The notes: generated by a model not told the origin, from the sequence alone. 33,616 nucleotides of DNA from Myxococcota bacterium (GCA_020629955.1 JAHDCI010000028.1:1-33616), one strand, 5' to 3'. Counted from the stretch's first letter, positions 8,846-17,107 are shown. Made by a program: numbers and translations.

Positions 8846-9391
8846 TCAACGACGCATATTGCCGCGCGCGCCTGTCGTGACAAACGTACCGCGGGGCCAG
8901 TGACGGTAGAAGTGGGTTTCGAGAAGCGGCCCATCGTGCTCATCGACATCGCCGGTCGGCGTGCCGTAAATCTTCACAAGCGAACCCATCCAAAGCCGGT
9001 CCTGTCCTGCCACATCTTCCGGACGAAGCTGAACGCGCGCTACGAAACGGCCTCCGGCACGCCCTGAGACGGTGACCCGGCAAGATGCTTCGGTCGCGTC
9101 TTCGCAGATATTGCGAGGCGCGAGCGTTCGATGCGTCATCGTGATCGTGCCCACCCCAGACGCATCCACATCCACGGCCACGACCATGCCGAACCAGCCG
9201 AGGGTGTTCTCTCGATAGTTGTCCGCGTCGCGACGAACGTCTTCATGCGTGGCTGGGGTTACCGACTCGAAGTGCTCTTCTTCGGCGTCGAGCGCGACGT
9301 AGTGGCGAGAGAAACCATAAGGCCCAGCGCCACCGCAGCCGGCGGCAAGGGAAAGAAGAAGCGTGAGGGCAGCGATGCGAAGACCGATCAT
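8846..9391 (-). CDS. Predicted lipoprotein, function unknown
   Basis: A 181-residue exported protein with a clear lipoprotein signal: MIGLRIAALTLLLSLAAGC. The mature part looks like a small beta-barrel of the OB/slp type: GWFGMVVAVDVD, TITMTHRTL, CRVTVSGRAGGRFVARVQL and MGSLVKIYGTPTG could be successive strands. This resembles small outer-membrane lipoproteins of the Slp kind in layout only, with no specific motif. The frame stays open far upstream of 9391, but that part reads as non-coding; the start is set by the signal peptide. It lies downstream of the Cys-rich lipoprotein gene on the same strand, separated from it by a strong terminator, so it is probably transcribed on its own. Confidence 0.72.
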   Translation of the reverse strand: MIGLRIAALTLLLSLAAGCGGAGPYGFSRHYVALDAEEEHFESVTPATHEDVRRDADNYRENTLGWFGMVVAVDVDASGVGTITMTHRTLAPRNICEDATEASCRVTVSGRAGGRFVARVQLRPEDVAGQDRLWMGSLVKIYGTPTGDVDEHDGPLLETHFYRHWPRGTFVTTGARGNMRR

Positions 9392-9451
9392 GGAAACGGT
9401 TGTAAAGGCTCGCTCCCATTGGGTGCAAGCCGGCCATTGAAGGGAGCCATG

Positions 9452-9478
9452 AAAAAGGGCGACCTCGAAAGGTCGCCC
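9452..9478 (-). terminator. Intrinsic terminator of the Cys-rich lipoprotein gene
   Basis: A perfect 9-bp stem GGGCGACCT/AGGTCGCCC with a 4-nt loop (9457-9478) is followed on the minus strand by TTTTT (9456-9452). It sits 26 bp after the stop of the gene at 9505-10476. Confidence 0.88.
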
Positions 9479-9504
9479 AGTTTCGCCGAAGAGCTTGGCT
9501 CTTG

Positions 9505-10476
9505 TCAGCAGCCGCACCCGGAGCACGCTTCGCAAGCTGGGCTCCACTGACAGCTCGAAAGACAGAACTGCCACTGTCCGCCGCCGCAGCACTGGAAACG
9601 CCCGCCAGCGACGCCGCTATCCGAGACGTGGTCACACGCCGCGCCGGCATTCAACTCACAGGCGGTGCCCCATTCGCACGAAGAGGTGCAGGTCTGGTGG
9701 GAGCAGCTCTCGCGGCCTGGGCAAGGACGTGTATCTCCTGGTGCGCAAGCGCCGCCGGCTCCGCCGCCGCACTCGCCCCATTCGCTCCACGCGCCCCAAT
9801 CACACGTATCGGAACAGGTCCGGCTCCGCATTTGCGAGCCGCCGCAGCTTCCACAGCCGCGGCTCTCCGAATCGGTCTCGCCGGGGCTACATCCACTGCC
9901 GCCGCCCGAGCATTCACCCCAAGCGCCCCAAGCGCCCCACGAGCAACGCGCCGAACAGCTACGTGTACGCATACGACTTCCACAGCCACACGCCTCACTC
10001 TGCTCATCGAACTCGCCCGGAGAGCACTCTCCGGCTCCGCTGCACGAACCATCGTTGGTCCACGTGCCGCCCTGGCAAATCTGTCGCTGGGTGCCGCACA
10101 TGCCGCACTCCACTTCACGGGGTGGGTCCGCGGGATTGCAGTCGCAATCGGTCGGCGCGGAGCAAGGCGCCCAGACTCCGTTCATGCACTCTTCGACGCC
10201 ATCGCCGCACGCGCCACTGCAGAGGCGCTGCGCACTTCGACCGATGGACGGGTTGTTGTCGTCGCAGTCCATCGCGAGCGGAATACCGTCTTCGTCGCGA
10301 TCGTTGGGGTCGGGAACATCCACATCGGGCGCCGTGTCGATGCTCGCATCGGAGGTCGGCCCCGAGTCTCCGCCCACAGTTCCGGACGCGCACGCCGAGA
10401 GGCCCGCGAGGAGCGTCAGGAAGAGAGCGAAGGAAGAGAGCGATCGGCCCTCTCGTGAAAACGACGAATAAGTCAC
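9505..10476 (-). CDS. Cys-rich lipoprotein with thrombospondin-like repeats
   Basis: A 323-residue secreted lipoprotein: hydrophobic core then lipobox LSAC. A low-complexity Asp/Pro/Ser linker and a calcium-binding-like segment (DPNDRDEDGIPLAMDCDDNN) follow. From about residue 85 it is dense in cysteine. At least two units carry a CSWGAWGAWGEC or CDWGAWSEWGEC core next to RSRTCS, very like the W-x-x-W and C-S-x-T-C pattern of thrombospondin type 1 repeats. The C-terminus ends in a cluster of cysteines (CEACSGCGC). Adhesion or surface binding is plausible but not shown. The start is a GTG at 10476 with weak ribosome-binding signal. The gene lies between two terminators and so is likely a single transcription unit. 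Confidence 0.85.
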   Translation of the reverse strand: MTYSSFSREGRSLSSFALFLTLLAGLSACASGTVGGDSGPTSDASIDTAPDVDVPDPNDRDEDGIPLAMDCDDNNPSIGRSAQRLCSGACGDGVEECMNGVWAPCSAPTDCDCNPADPPREVECGMCGTQRQICQGGTWTNDGSCSGAGECSPGEFDEQSEACGCGSRMRTRSCSARCSWGAWGAWGECSGGGSGCSPGETDSESRGCGSCGGSQMRSRTCSDTCDWGAWSEWGECGGGAGGACAPGDTRPCPGRESCSHQTCTSSCEWGTACELNAGAACDHVSDSGVAGGRFQCCGGGQWQFCLSSCQWSPACEACSGCGC

Positions 10477-10502
10477 TCTTGCAGTTTAGTGGGCTCTCGC
10501 CC

Positions 10503-10545
10503 CAAAACAACGTGAAGCGTGCGCCTTTTCATGAAGGCGCTTCAC
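10503..10545 (-). terminator. Intrinsic terminator of the methyl-accepting protein gene
   Basis: GTGAAGC...GCTTCAC and GCCTT/AAGGC arms (10512-10545) form a long stem with one 4-nt bulge and a 6-nt loop. On the minus strand it is followed by GTTGTTTTGGG. It begins 7 nt after the stop of the upstream gene. Confidence 0.78.
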
Positions 10546-10551
10546 GAAGGC

Positions 10552-12246
10552 TTATTTGCTGGCAATCTCCCGCACGCGTTCGGCGACCGCCGTGAGCGAA
10601 TCCAGGTGATCGGCCGACCGATCGGTAAGCGATTGAATCTGCGTCATCGCGGCCGCCGTCTGCTCGGAGCCCTCCACCTGCGCCTCGTGCGATTGATGAA
10701 GTCGGTCCACCATCTCCGAGATCGTCTCGATGGCTTCGCTCACCTGCCGTCCGCCGCGTGCCTGCTCTTGGCTCGAGCGCTCAACATGCGAAGTGATGAT
10801 CCGCATATTCTCGGCGCTGTTCATGATGAGTTCGGAACCGCGAGCCTGTTCTGCGGTCGCCGCCGCGATCTGCTGAACGGTCTCAGCGATGCGTCCGATC
10901 GCGTCCGTTACCTGCTTGCTACCGCGCGCCTGTTCGACCGTGGCTCGAGCAATTGCGCGAACCATCGCCGTCGACTTTTGCGAGGACTCAAGAATCTTCT
11001 TCAGGGCCCGCTCTGCATCGGCGCTAACGGTCACGCCGCGGTCGACGGTCTCGGCGCCACGTTCCACCGCAAGGATGGCGTTACGGCTTTCCTCCTGAAT
11101 GGTCTTGATGAGCTCGGCGATTTCTTTCGTCGAGGCTCCAGCACGTTCGGCGAGGTCCTTGATCTCGTCGGCGACAACCGCGAAGCCCTTTCCGTGCTCC
11201 CCTGCCTGCGCAGCGATGATCGCGGCATTGAGTGCGAGTAGGTTCGTCTGCTCGGCGACGTCGTCGATCACGTTCAAGATATTGCCGATCGCGTCGATGC
11301 GACTTCCGAGGGTCGAGATAACGCTCACCGCTTCGCCGCTCGTTTCCTTAATGCGATTGATTTCCTCGATGATGCGCAAGATCGACTCGGCACCCTGCTC
11401 CGCGTCTGAAGCCACTTCTTCCGAAAGGCGCGCCGTCTCGTTCGCATTCGACTGAACTTGGTCGATCGAGACGTCCATTTGGTTCATCGACGAAGAGGTT
11501 TCTTCTGCGGTCAACGAGAGGGCGTCGACGTTTCGCGCGACTTCCTTGATCGAGTACGCCATCTCTTCAATCGAAGAAACCGTCTCGCGCACACTCGCCG
11601 CGAGGTTCGCCATATTCTCAGCGACTTCATCGTTCGTCGCCGTCATCTCGAGGATCGACGAAGAGGCCCGCTCCGCGCTCGCGCCGAGCGCTTCGAGATG
11701 TTCCGCAAACTCGGAAAGAGATTTGCTCATCGTCGACATGGAGCTTCCCGTTTGACCCGAGGCAACCGCCTGCTCCGAGATCGCGTGGCTGAGCTCTTGC
11801 GTGAGATTTCGAATTTCTCTTTCGGCTTCTTTCGCCGCCGCTTGCGCCGCTTCTTGCGTGCGCTTGAGCGCCTGAAGTTCCGCCTGTCCCGCACCAAGAT
11901 CGGATTCGAGGCGCTTTGCGGCATCCGCCTCTTTCTCGAGCTTGGTCATCGACTCGCTCTGCTCCACCGCGACGCGAAGGGCACGCTCGAAGTCCGGAAG
12001 TCCCGGAAGCGGCTCACTCGGAAGCTCCGGCGTCCTTCCGCGAAGAGCATCCTGGACCGCACCCGCGTAACGCGAGAGCGAAACGACGGGCATCCCGGAG
12101 GCGACCACGAGACCGCCGATCAGCGCTCCAGCGAAGGTGATGAAGACCTTCCCGAGGTCATCGTTAACGAGAAAGCTGACGCCGAGCGCGGCAAAGGCGA
12201 TCAGCATGCCTGCAGCAAGGCTGCGACTCTGAAAAATTCGATTCAT
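10552..12246 (-). CDS. Methyl-accepting chemotaxis-type protein without sensor domain
   Basis: A 564-residue receptor-like protein. Two TM helices (about 9-27 and 33-55) are joined by only a few residues, so there is no periplasmic ligand domain. A coiled coil (about 95-160) is followed by the methyl-accepting signalling domain, whose hairpin tip [20 protein letters not shown] and [10 protein letters not shown] lies at 331-360. The normal Glu in NAAIEAARAGE is Ile here. It should couple to CheA/CheW, but no che genes are in the window. In the C-terminal helix an EQARGS-like motif recurs exactly every 28 residues, four times. The ATG at 12246 has AGGGCGA about 10 nt upstream. The gap 12247-12326 upstream should hold its promoter; I see no clear boxes there. 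Confidence 0.92.
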   Translation of the reverse strand: MNRIFQSRSLAAGMLIAFAALGVSFLVNDDLGKVFITFAGALIGGLVVASGMPVVSLSRYAGAVQDALRGRTPELPSEPLPGLPDFERALRVAVEQSESMTKLEKEADAAKRLESDLGAGQAELQALKRTQEAAQAAAKEAEREIRNLTQELSHAISEQAVASGQTGSSMSTMSKSLSEFAEHLEALGASAERASSSILEMTATNDEVAENMANLAASVRETVSSIEEMAYSIKEVARNVDALSLTAEETSSSMNQMDVSIDQVQSNANETARLSEEVASDAEQGAESILRIIEEINRIKETSGEAVSVISTLGSRIDAIGNILNVIDDVAEQTNLLALNAAIIAAQAGEHGKGFAVVADEIKDLAERAGASTKEIAELIKTIQEESRNAILAVERGAETVDRGVTVSADAERALKKILESSQKSTAMVRAIARATVEQARGSKQVTDAIGRIAETVQQIAAATAEQARGSELIMNSAENMRIITSHVERSSQEQARGGRQVSEAIETISEMVDRLHQSHEAQVEGSEQTAAAMTQIQSLTDRSADHLDSLTAVAERVREIASK

Positions 12247-12326
12247 GCGGTTGTCGCCCTACGATACGCGCTGGCCCGAATTCTACGCAAGTTCGGAGGT
12301 GGGGAATCGGCCCCGCCGAGACGTTC

Positions 12327-13034
12327 CTACTCAGCGAGGCGGAGGCGGCCGGCGTTGAGGACGCGTCGCTCGTCATCGTCCGTTCGCACGATGATACCGC
12401 CCTCATGACTCAAGCCACGAAGCTGACCGACAACTTCCCCGCAACGAACGCGCTCGCCGATCCAGAGCAGGCGCGAAGAAACACTGGCGACGATATCGAT
12501 GGGCGGGATCGCGAGTGAACGCTCGAGCTCCCGAAGGACGTGCCCGAGGAGCGCTTTTCGAGAGATGTCCACGCCGAGCTCCGCAAGAGAAGTCGAGGCG
12601 GCGTTCTCAACGCGCTGCGCCTGAACGTTGATCCCAATGCCCAGCGCACATCGGGTCTTGCCGGTCCCGGTGCGCGCTTCCGCGAGAATTCCAGAGAGCT
12701 TTGCACCCGCCACCCACACATCATTTGGCCACTTGATCCGCGATCGCTCGATCTCGCTTGGGAGCAGCCCATCGATCGCGTTGGCGATCGCGACGCCCGC
12801 ACGAAGCGAGAGCCACGCGAGCTCCGCGTCGTGCAGTAGAATCGTAAATGTGAGTTGAGCGCCAGCGTCCGCGCTCCAGTTCGCCCCTCGAGCGCCGCGA
12901 CCTTGAGTCTGAAAATCGGCGACAAAGACCGATCCATTTGGAGCCGCTGGATCTGCGAACGCATCATCCATGGTCGAGGTGGTGCGCTCCGCCCAAACGA
13001 TCGGGTGAGCGCCAATGTCAAAGCGCTCGGTCAA
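12327..13034 (-). CDS. birA: Biotin-[acetyl-CoA-carboxylase] ligase
   Basis: A 235-residue class I biotin-protein ligase that attaches biotin to acetyl-CoA carboxylase and similar carrier proteins through biotinyl-AMP. The biotin-binding core shows TTSTMDDA, the nucleotide loop as QGRGARGANW (family GRGRRGR), KWPNDVWVAGAKLSGIL and GIGINV. The C-terminal SH3-like domain (GERVRCGE to RRVLNAGRLRL) is present. There is no N-terminal DNA-binding domain, so it is not a BirA repressor. The start is uncertain: the TTG at 13034 overlaps the epimerase stop (TTGA), in line with other overlaps here; TTG codons at 13040 and 13058 are also possible. It is transcribed with the upstream epimerase gene. Confidence 0.9.
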   Translation of the reverse strand: MTERFDIGAHPIVWAERTTSTMDDAFADPAAPNGSVFVADFQTQGRGARGANWSADAGAQLTFTILLHDAELAWLSLRAGVAIANAIDGLLPSEIERSRIKWPNDVWVAGAKLSGILAEARTGTGKTRCALGIGINVQAQRVENAASTSLAELGVDISRKALLGHVLRELERSLAIPPIDIVASVSSRLLWIGERVRCGEVVGQLRGLSHEGGIIVRTDDDERRVLNAGRLRLAE

Positions 13035-14008
13035 TACCAACCGTTCTCGAGGTACCAACTGTCCGTTCGGCGCACGCCATCGCGCTGGGAAATTTCACAT
13101 TCGAAGCCAAGCTCCTCGCGCGCCTTCTCACCACTGCACACCCACGAGGGTTGCGCGCCCATGATGGCTTTCTGACGGTTCATGACCCGGGCCTTTCCGT
13201 CGAAGCGGGTCGCAAGCTCACCGAAGCGTGCGGCGACATCGACGACCTGACCGGGCAGGCTCAAATCGAAGACGCGATGGGGCATTTGCTCCGTGATGAG
13301 CTTCTGGAACTCCCCCCAGGTCGTAGGCTCATCATCGCAGAGGAAGTAGCGCTTACCTATCGCGGCTTCGGATTCTGCGGCCATCAAAATCGCGCGGACA
13401 CAATCGTCGACGTAGATCGCCGAGAACGCGCTGTGGCGATTTCCGAAGAAGAGATTCACGCGCTTACGAATACCTCGGAAGACCTCGAAGAAGTCGACAT
13501 CACCCGGCCCATACACGCCAGACGGGCAGAGAATGGTCCAGGGGACCGACGAGCGTTCGACGGCTTCCTCCGCGCGCAGCTTGCTGCGGCCGTAGTGCTC
13601 CACCGGCTGAGACGGGTCGCTTTCCCGCCGCGCGCCACCCAGTTTCGCCGGCCCGTGGGCGGCGAGGGAAGAGATCAGTACGAAGCGCTTCGGAGTGTGT
13701 CCCGCGTCACGAAGAGCGCGCAGAAGGTTCTCCGTGGGCATGACATTGCCAGAGTAAAAATCGTGGTAGGTGACGCCTTTGGTCACGCCCGCGACGTGAA
13801 AGACCACGTCTGGCTTCACCTCTTCCATGATCTTCGTAAGCGAGGCGACATCGTCGTAGCTCGCTTCGCGGGATTCACCGGATTTCGCTGGCGGAGAGCC
13901 CTTGCGACGGACCGCGACCACTCGCTGTCCGGCATCGAGAAGCGCGTCGCGAAGACGTCCGCCGATAAATCCGCTCGCCCCGGTGATCAAAAACGTCTGC
14001 TGTGCCAT
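13031..14008 (-). CDS. NAD(P)-dependent epimerase/dehydratase (extended SDR)
   Basis: A 325-residue extended short-chain dehydrogenase, probably acting on a nucleotide sugar or a related hydroxy/keto substrate. The Rossmann motif GASGFIGG begins at residue 10. The active-site pair is in LISSLAAHG (Ser) and YGRSKLRAE (Tyr-x-x-x-Lys). VVFHVAGVTKG and CPSGVYGPGD are the usual NAD-binding and substrate-side strands. The C-terminus has WYLENGWY, a common tail in this family. The ATG at 14008 sits just before the Rossmann strand. Upstream in-frame sequence to 14095 is Arg-rich and not convincing. The gap 14009-14129 holds no gene. It overlaps the biotin ligase gene, but no functional link is obvious. 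Confidence 0.9.
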   Translation of the reverse strand: MAQQTFLITGASGFIGGRLRDALLDAGQRVVAVRRKGSPPAKSGESREASYDDVASLTKIMEEVKPDVVFHVAGVTKGVTYHDFYSGNVMPTENLLRALRDAGHTPKRFVLISSLAAHGPAKLGGARRESDPSQPVEHYGRSKLRAEEAVERSSVPWTILCPSGVYGPGDVDFFEVFRGIRKRVNLFFGNRHSAFSAIYVDDCVRAILMAAESEAAIGKRYFLCDDEPTTWGEFQKLITEQMPHRVFDLSLPGQVVDVAARFGELATRFDGKARVMNRQKAIMGAQPSWVCSGEKAREELGFECEISQRDGVRRTDSWYLENGWY

Positions 14009-14129
14009 GGTCGTTCTCTTGGCGCACTGATGGGAAATCAGCAAGCGCGCGACGCGTCGTGTAGGCGTGGTTCGCGACGAACGATCTGGCGCCAAGTCTA
14101 TGACAATTCAGTCACGCGACGTAAGTCGT

Positions 14130-14915
14130 TCAGGGCGGGGTTAGGGCGCCCTCTTCGATCAGGTACTCGCGGACATCGTCTCGGGTGAGCTCACAGAAAT
14201 GCCCAGGGAGGTAGCGGTCCATCGATGGGAAATCCTCATATAGACGCAGGATCGCTTGAAGATTCTGGTCCAGGTCGCACATGTAGAAATGGGTCTCGAC
14301 AGACGAGCCGGTGACTGAACCGCGGAACATATCGCCTACGAAGACGTTCTGGGGGTCATCCTCGTCGCCTGTGAAAATCAAAAGCGAGCCCGGGGTGTGG
14401 CCCGGTGCTGGGTCGATGAAGCCGGGAACATCGATTCCAAGCGCGTCCCGAAGGCTCGTTCGCTCGTCGATCAACACATCCGGGGTTGCGGGCTCGTACC
14501 TCGCCGCTTGGTCTTCTTCAACCCACCCTTCGGCGCGACCGGAGGTCGGACACAGAGGCCCGGTCATGCCTGTCGCATTGAGCTCAAGATCAGCGGCTCC
14601 AAGAACAACCTGTCCTCCGAATCTCGTCTGAAGCGCGTTGGTCCCGCCGATGTGGTCGGCGTGTGCGTGGGTGATAATGATCGCATCGAGGCGGTCGACG
14701 CCCCTCTCTTCGAGAATCGTGATTAAACGCTCAGACTCTTCGGCTTCTCCCGCATCGATCAAGATGGCGAAACCGTTGACCCGCCAGAGATGAATATTGG
14801 CAAAGGCCCGCCGGATCGTGAGCACCTCACCCTCGGCAAGGTCGAGCTCCCTCGTACGATTTCCGCACGCCGCCAGGAGGCATAGCAGAAGAAGGAAAGT
14901 GCCACGTGTAAACAT
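14130..14915 (-). CDS. Metallo-beta-lactamase-fold hydrolase lipoprotein
   Basis: A 261-residue exported MBL-fold enzyme. The signal peptide ends in lipobox LLAAC (Cys17). Metal ligands are in order: HAHADH (83-88), His173 in PGHTPGS, Asp195 in FVGDMFRG, and His239 in LPGHF, consistent with a two-metal active site. Family members include glyoxalase II-like thioesterases, lactonases, phosphodiesterases and class B3-like beta-lactamases; the substrate cannot be told from the sequence. The start at 14915 is preferred over ATGs at 14924 and 14945 because it falls just outside the inverted repeat. It diverges from a TetR regulator, which likely controls it in response to a small molecule. Confidence 0.9.
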   Translation of the reverse strand: MFTRGTFLLLLCLLAACGNRTRELDLAEGEVLTIRRAFANIHLWRVNGFAILIDAGEAEESERLITILEERGVDRLDAIIITHAHADHIGGTNALQTRFGGQVVLGAADLELNATGMTGPLCPTSGRAEGWVEEDQAARYEPATPDVLIDERTSLRDALGIDVPGFIDPAPGHTPGSLLIFTGDEDDPQNVFVGDMFRGSVTGSSVETHFYMCDLDQNLQAILRLYEDFPSMDRYLPGHFCELTRDDVREYLIEEGALTPP

Positions 14916-14916
14916 C

Positions 14917-14959
14917 GTTGACATGTGAGCACTGTAAACCAACACGTGCTAATGTCAAC
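14917..14959. promoter_or_regulatory. Inverted-repeat operator between TetR and MBL genes
   Basis: Perfect 8-bp arms GTTGACAT (14917-14924) and ATGTCAAC (14952-14959) extend inward with an imperfect GAGCAC/GTGCTA match. The element fills the space between the chosen starts at 14915 and 14964, which is the usual position for a TetR operator controlling both genes. Confidence 0.68.
14931..14958 (-). promoter_or_regulatory. Candidate sigma70-type promoter for the MBL-fold gene
   Basis: On the minus strand TTGACA (14958-14953), a 16-nt spacer and TACAGT (14936-14931) give a perfect -35 and a 4/6 -10 box. The -35 box lies inside one arm of the inverted repeat, so a bound repressor would block it. 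Confidence 0.5.
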
Positions 14960-14963
14960 ACCG

Positions 14964-15584
14964 ATGACAAAACCAACGTATCATCATGGGAATCTTCACG
15001 CCGCACTTCTCGCGGAGGGGTTGCGGCATGTTCGTCAGCATGGTCATAGCTCGCTCGGGATACGCGAATGCGCTCGAAACGTCGGCGTTGATCCCTCGGC
15101 GACATACCGACATTTCCGAAACAAAAAGGACTTTCTAGCCGCAATTGCGGCCGAAGGATTTCGGGAGCTCACCACTCAGATTCGAATCGAGTTTGATACC
15201 TTCAAGAGCGAGGAGGGTAGCGATTCGCAGGTCGCCCTGGTCAGAGTTGGGCGCGGATATATCACCTTCGGGCTGAAGGAACCGAACCTCTATCGCTTAA
15301 TGTTCGGCGACGCCTTCGGTCGCAACGACCTGCGAAAGTACCTCGAAGAAGGAATTCACGATGCCTGGCGGATTCTCCAAGCGGCAGTGCGTGAAGGTGT
15401 TCCAGATTCGATACCAGAGGTACGTCTGCAGCGAGCAGAGAGCGCCGCTTGGTCGATGGTCCACGGCTTCGTGAGCCTTGCTCTTGACGTGCAACCCAGA
15501 AGCTCCGAGGAGGTTCAGCAGGGCGAAATCGACGCTGTGCTCCACGCCGCGCAAACGGGCATCCTGGCCTATCTCACCAAATAG
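14964..15584 (+). CDS. TetR family transcriptional regulator
   Basis: A 206-residue repressor. The N-terminal HTH reads HHGNLHAALLAEGLRHV, then SSLGIRECARNVGVDPSATY with the typical YRHFRNKKDFLAAIAAEGF end. The C-terminal domain (GRGYITFGLKEPNLYRLMF onward) is like the ligand and dimer domain seen in many TetR proteins of the PF13305-type group. The ATG at 14964 is preferred over the one at 14952, which would place the start codon inside the operator arm. It diverges from the MBL-fold lipoprotein gene, and the shared inverted repeat suggests that it represses both genes until a ligand binds. It converges on the small gene ending at 15611, with 26 bp between. Confidence 0.92.
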   Translation: MTKPTYHHGNLHAALLAEGLRHVRQHGHSSLGIRECARNVGVDPSATYRHFRNKKDFLAAIAAEGFRELTTQIRIEFDTFKSEEGSDSQVALVRVGRGYITFGLKEPNLYRLMFGDAFGRNDLRKYLEEGIHDAWRILQAAVREGVPDSIPEVRLQRAESAAWSMVHGFVSLALDVQPRSSEEVQQGEIDAVLHAAQTGILAYLTK

Positions 15585-15610
15585 AACGCGATACCACGGG
15601 AGTTGGTGGT

Positions 15611-15898
15611 TCAGCGGTTGTCGAGCTGCCCATCCATCAAATCAAGATCGCGCTTTCGCTGCTCGAACTCTTCCTCGGTGACGATTCCTTTGTCCACCAA
15701 TAGCTGCAGGATCGATCGCGTATAGAGGGCCAGTGCAAAGAAGCGATCTTCCAGGTCCTCGAGGTTCCTTTGGTTCCTCGAAGCCGATTGCTGAGCGAGC
15801 GACGCATCGAGTTGTCCCATTTGGGCTTCGGTGCGAGCCGCTTGAGCATCTCGCAACGCACGCTGTTCCGCAGTGAGGAGAAGGTCTGACCATTTCAT
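15611..15898 (-). CDS. Small coiled-coil protein, function unknown
   Basis: A 95-residue soluble protein without signal peptide. It is Gln- and Ala-rich and predicted helical (TAEQRALRDAQAARTEAQMG), with a central ALALYTRSILQLLVDKG segment and a C-terminal GIVTEEEFEQRKRDLD motif. The last part resembles the short helical GxITEEEF(E)xxK units of SHOCT-like tails, but the protein is not a clear SHOCT member. The ATG at 15898 has only a weak ribosome-binding signal. It diverges from the 59-residue TM protein at 16015 across 116 bp. Its coding status rests on length, codon pattern and the coherent helical reading. Confidence 0.6.
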   Translation of the reverse strand: MKWSDLLLTAEQRALRDAQAARTEAQMGQLDASLAQQSASRNQRNLEDLEDRFFALALYTRSILQLLVDKGIVTEEEFEQRKRDLDLMDGQLDNR

Positions 15899-16014
15899 CG
15901 CTGGCGAATAAGTTGCCGCTGGGCGGTCCGCAAGTCGGGGCCCTGCAATCAGATCGACACCGCTTCACGAGGGCTCTCATTGCTCGAACGAGTGCGCCGC
16001 TTTAAGAGACCTCC

Positions 16015-16194
16015 ATGGGTACCGGCGGCTCCGCATTAATCTGGTACGCACTCTGTTGTGCATTCATCGGCTTCCTTGTGATGGTCGGGGGCGGGCTATT
16101 TTTCTACGGCGACTGGAAACGGAAGAAGGCCCGCGAAGCGCGACTTGAAGAGGAACTCCAGCGCGAGCAAGCAAATCTGGATTCGGCAGATTGA
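16015..16194 (+). CDS. 59-residue single-TM small protein
   Basis: A short gene starting ATG GGT ACC. Residues 7-32 form one hydrophobic helix (LIWYALCCAFIGFLVMVGGG), followed by FYGDWKRKKAREAR, a positive stop-transfer region, and a Glu/Gln-rich helical tail. The basic residues after the helix predict the N-terminus outside and the charged tail in the cytoplasm. No family is recognised. AAGAGACC precedes the ATG as a weak ribosome-binding site. The clean membrane-protein logic and the position between divergent and downstream genes support it as real. Confidence 0.6.
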   Translation: MGTGGSALIWYALCCAFIGFLVMVGGGLFFYGDWKRKKAREARLEEELQREQANLDSAD

Positions 16195-16201
16195 GGGATG
16201 G

Positions 16202-16226
16202 AGCGCTTGGTTTTTCGACCAACGCT
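16202..16226 (+). terminator. Weak stem-loop after the small TM gene
   Basis: AGCG-c-TTGGT / ACCAA-CGCT with loop TTTTCG lies 7 nt past the stop at 16194. No T-run follows, so terminator function is uncertain. Confidence 0.35.
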
Positions 16227-16264
16227 ACTTTGGCGCGATCGCCCTTGGCTGCTAAGACCTCGCC

Positions 16265-17107
16265 ATGAAAACGTCCGCGGTATTTTTCGCCTCACTTTTG
16301 GCCCTTGGATGCGCTCGTAGCGCCGAGCCCTCGGAACGCGTCTCGAACGTGACGCTCAACGTCGCGGATATGGCCCAGACCGGAATGAGCAGCATGGGAG
16401 GCGGAGGCGCCGCCGAAACCGCCAACCGGGTGGAGCGAAGAATGCCGCCAACCATGGAGCCAAATATCGTCGCCGATCAGATGGTGGTGCCCGAACCGCA
16501 GGCCCCTTCGGTCGAGCTTGAGGACGTGCCGACTCCGGAGGCCTTGCTCCATCCCGACCAACTGACCGACGAAGCGCCGGCGACGTTTGTGGTCGAGATG
16601 CGAACCTCGAAGGGCACGATCACCATGGACGTGACGCGAGCCTGGTCGCCGAACGGCGCGGACCGCTTCTATAACCTCGTCAAAGAGGGATACTTCACCA
16701 ACGTGGCCTTCTTCCGAGTCATCTCCGGCTTCATGGCGCAGGCGGGGATTCATGGAGACCCCGCGGTCAATCGCGTGTGGCGGAACGCTGGCATCGAAGA
16801 CGAGCGGCCCCAAGAGAGCAATACACGCGGAATGGTGAGCTTCGCCATGGGCGGCCCGAACTCTCGATCAAATCAGTTCTTCATCAACTTTGGAGACAAT
16901 AGCCGTCTTGACTCGATGGGCTTTGCGCCCTTCGCCCGCGTTCGAGATATGGCCGCCGTCGACGCACTCTACAGCGGTTACGGCGAAGGTGCTCCACGGG
17001 GTCGCGGCCCCGCCCAAGGGCGACTGCAAGCACAGGGCAACGCATACCTTCAACAAGAGTTCCCGCGCATGGACTACATTCTGAGCGCGCGTATCGTCGA
17101 GAACTAA
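16265..17107 (+). CDS. Cyclophilin-type peptidyl-prolyl isomerase lipoprotein
   Basis: A 280-residue lipid-anchored foldase. The signal peptide ends in lipobox LALGC. A linker of about 90 residues precedes the cyclophilin domain, which starts near VVEMRTSKGTITMDV. Conserved core segments are present: FFRVISGFMAQAG, with the catalytic Arg, Phe, Met and Gln, and MVSFAMGGPNSRSNQFFINF, which carries the substrate-binding region. A loop with DALYSGYGEGAPRGRGP is usual in bacterial members. It should isomerise proline bonds in envelope proteins. The Kazal-like lipoprotein gene follows after 21 bp and the EVE gene after that, so all three may be one operon. Confidence 0.92.
   Translation: MKTSAVFFASLLALGCARSAEPSERVSNVTLNVADMAQTGMSSMGGGGAAETANRVERRMPPTMEPNIVADQMVVPEPQAPSVELEDVPTPEALLHPDQLTDEAPATFVVEMRTSKGTITMDVTRAWSPNGADRFYNLVKEGYFTNVAFFRVISGFMAQAGIHGDPAVNRVWRNAGIEDERPQESNTRGMVSFAMGGPNSRSNQFFINFGDNSRLDSMGFAPFARVRDMAAVDALYSGYGEGAPRGRGPAQGRLQAQGNAYLQQEFPRMDYILSARIVEN

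Noticed and set aside
9495-10595. Long + frames over the thrombospondin-like lipoprotein
   Set aside because: The minus frame has a signal peptide, lipobox, patterned cysteines and a terminator at the right place; the + frames are Arg/Ser- or Ala-rich noise.
12938-14188. A 416-codon + frame over the epimerase gene
   Set aside because: It is antisense to clear Rossmann and YxxxK motifs and has no recognisable domain.
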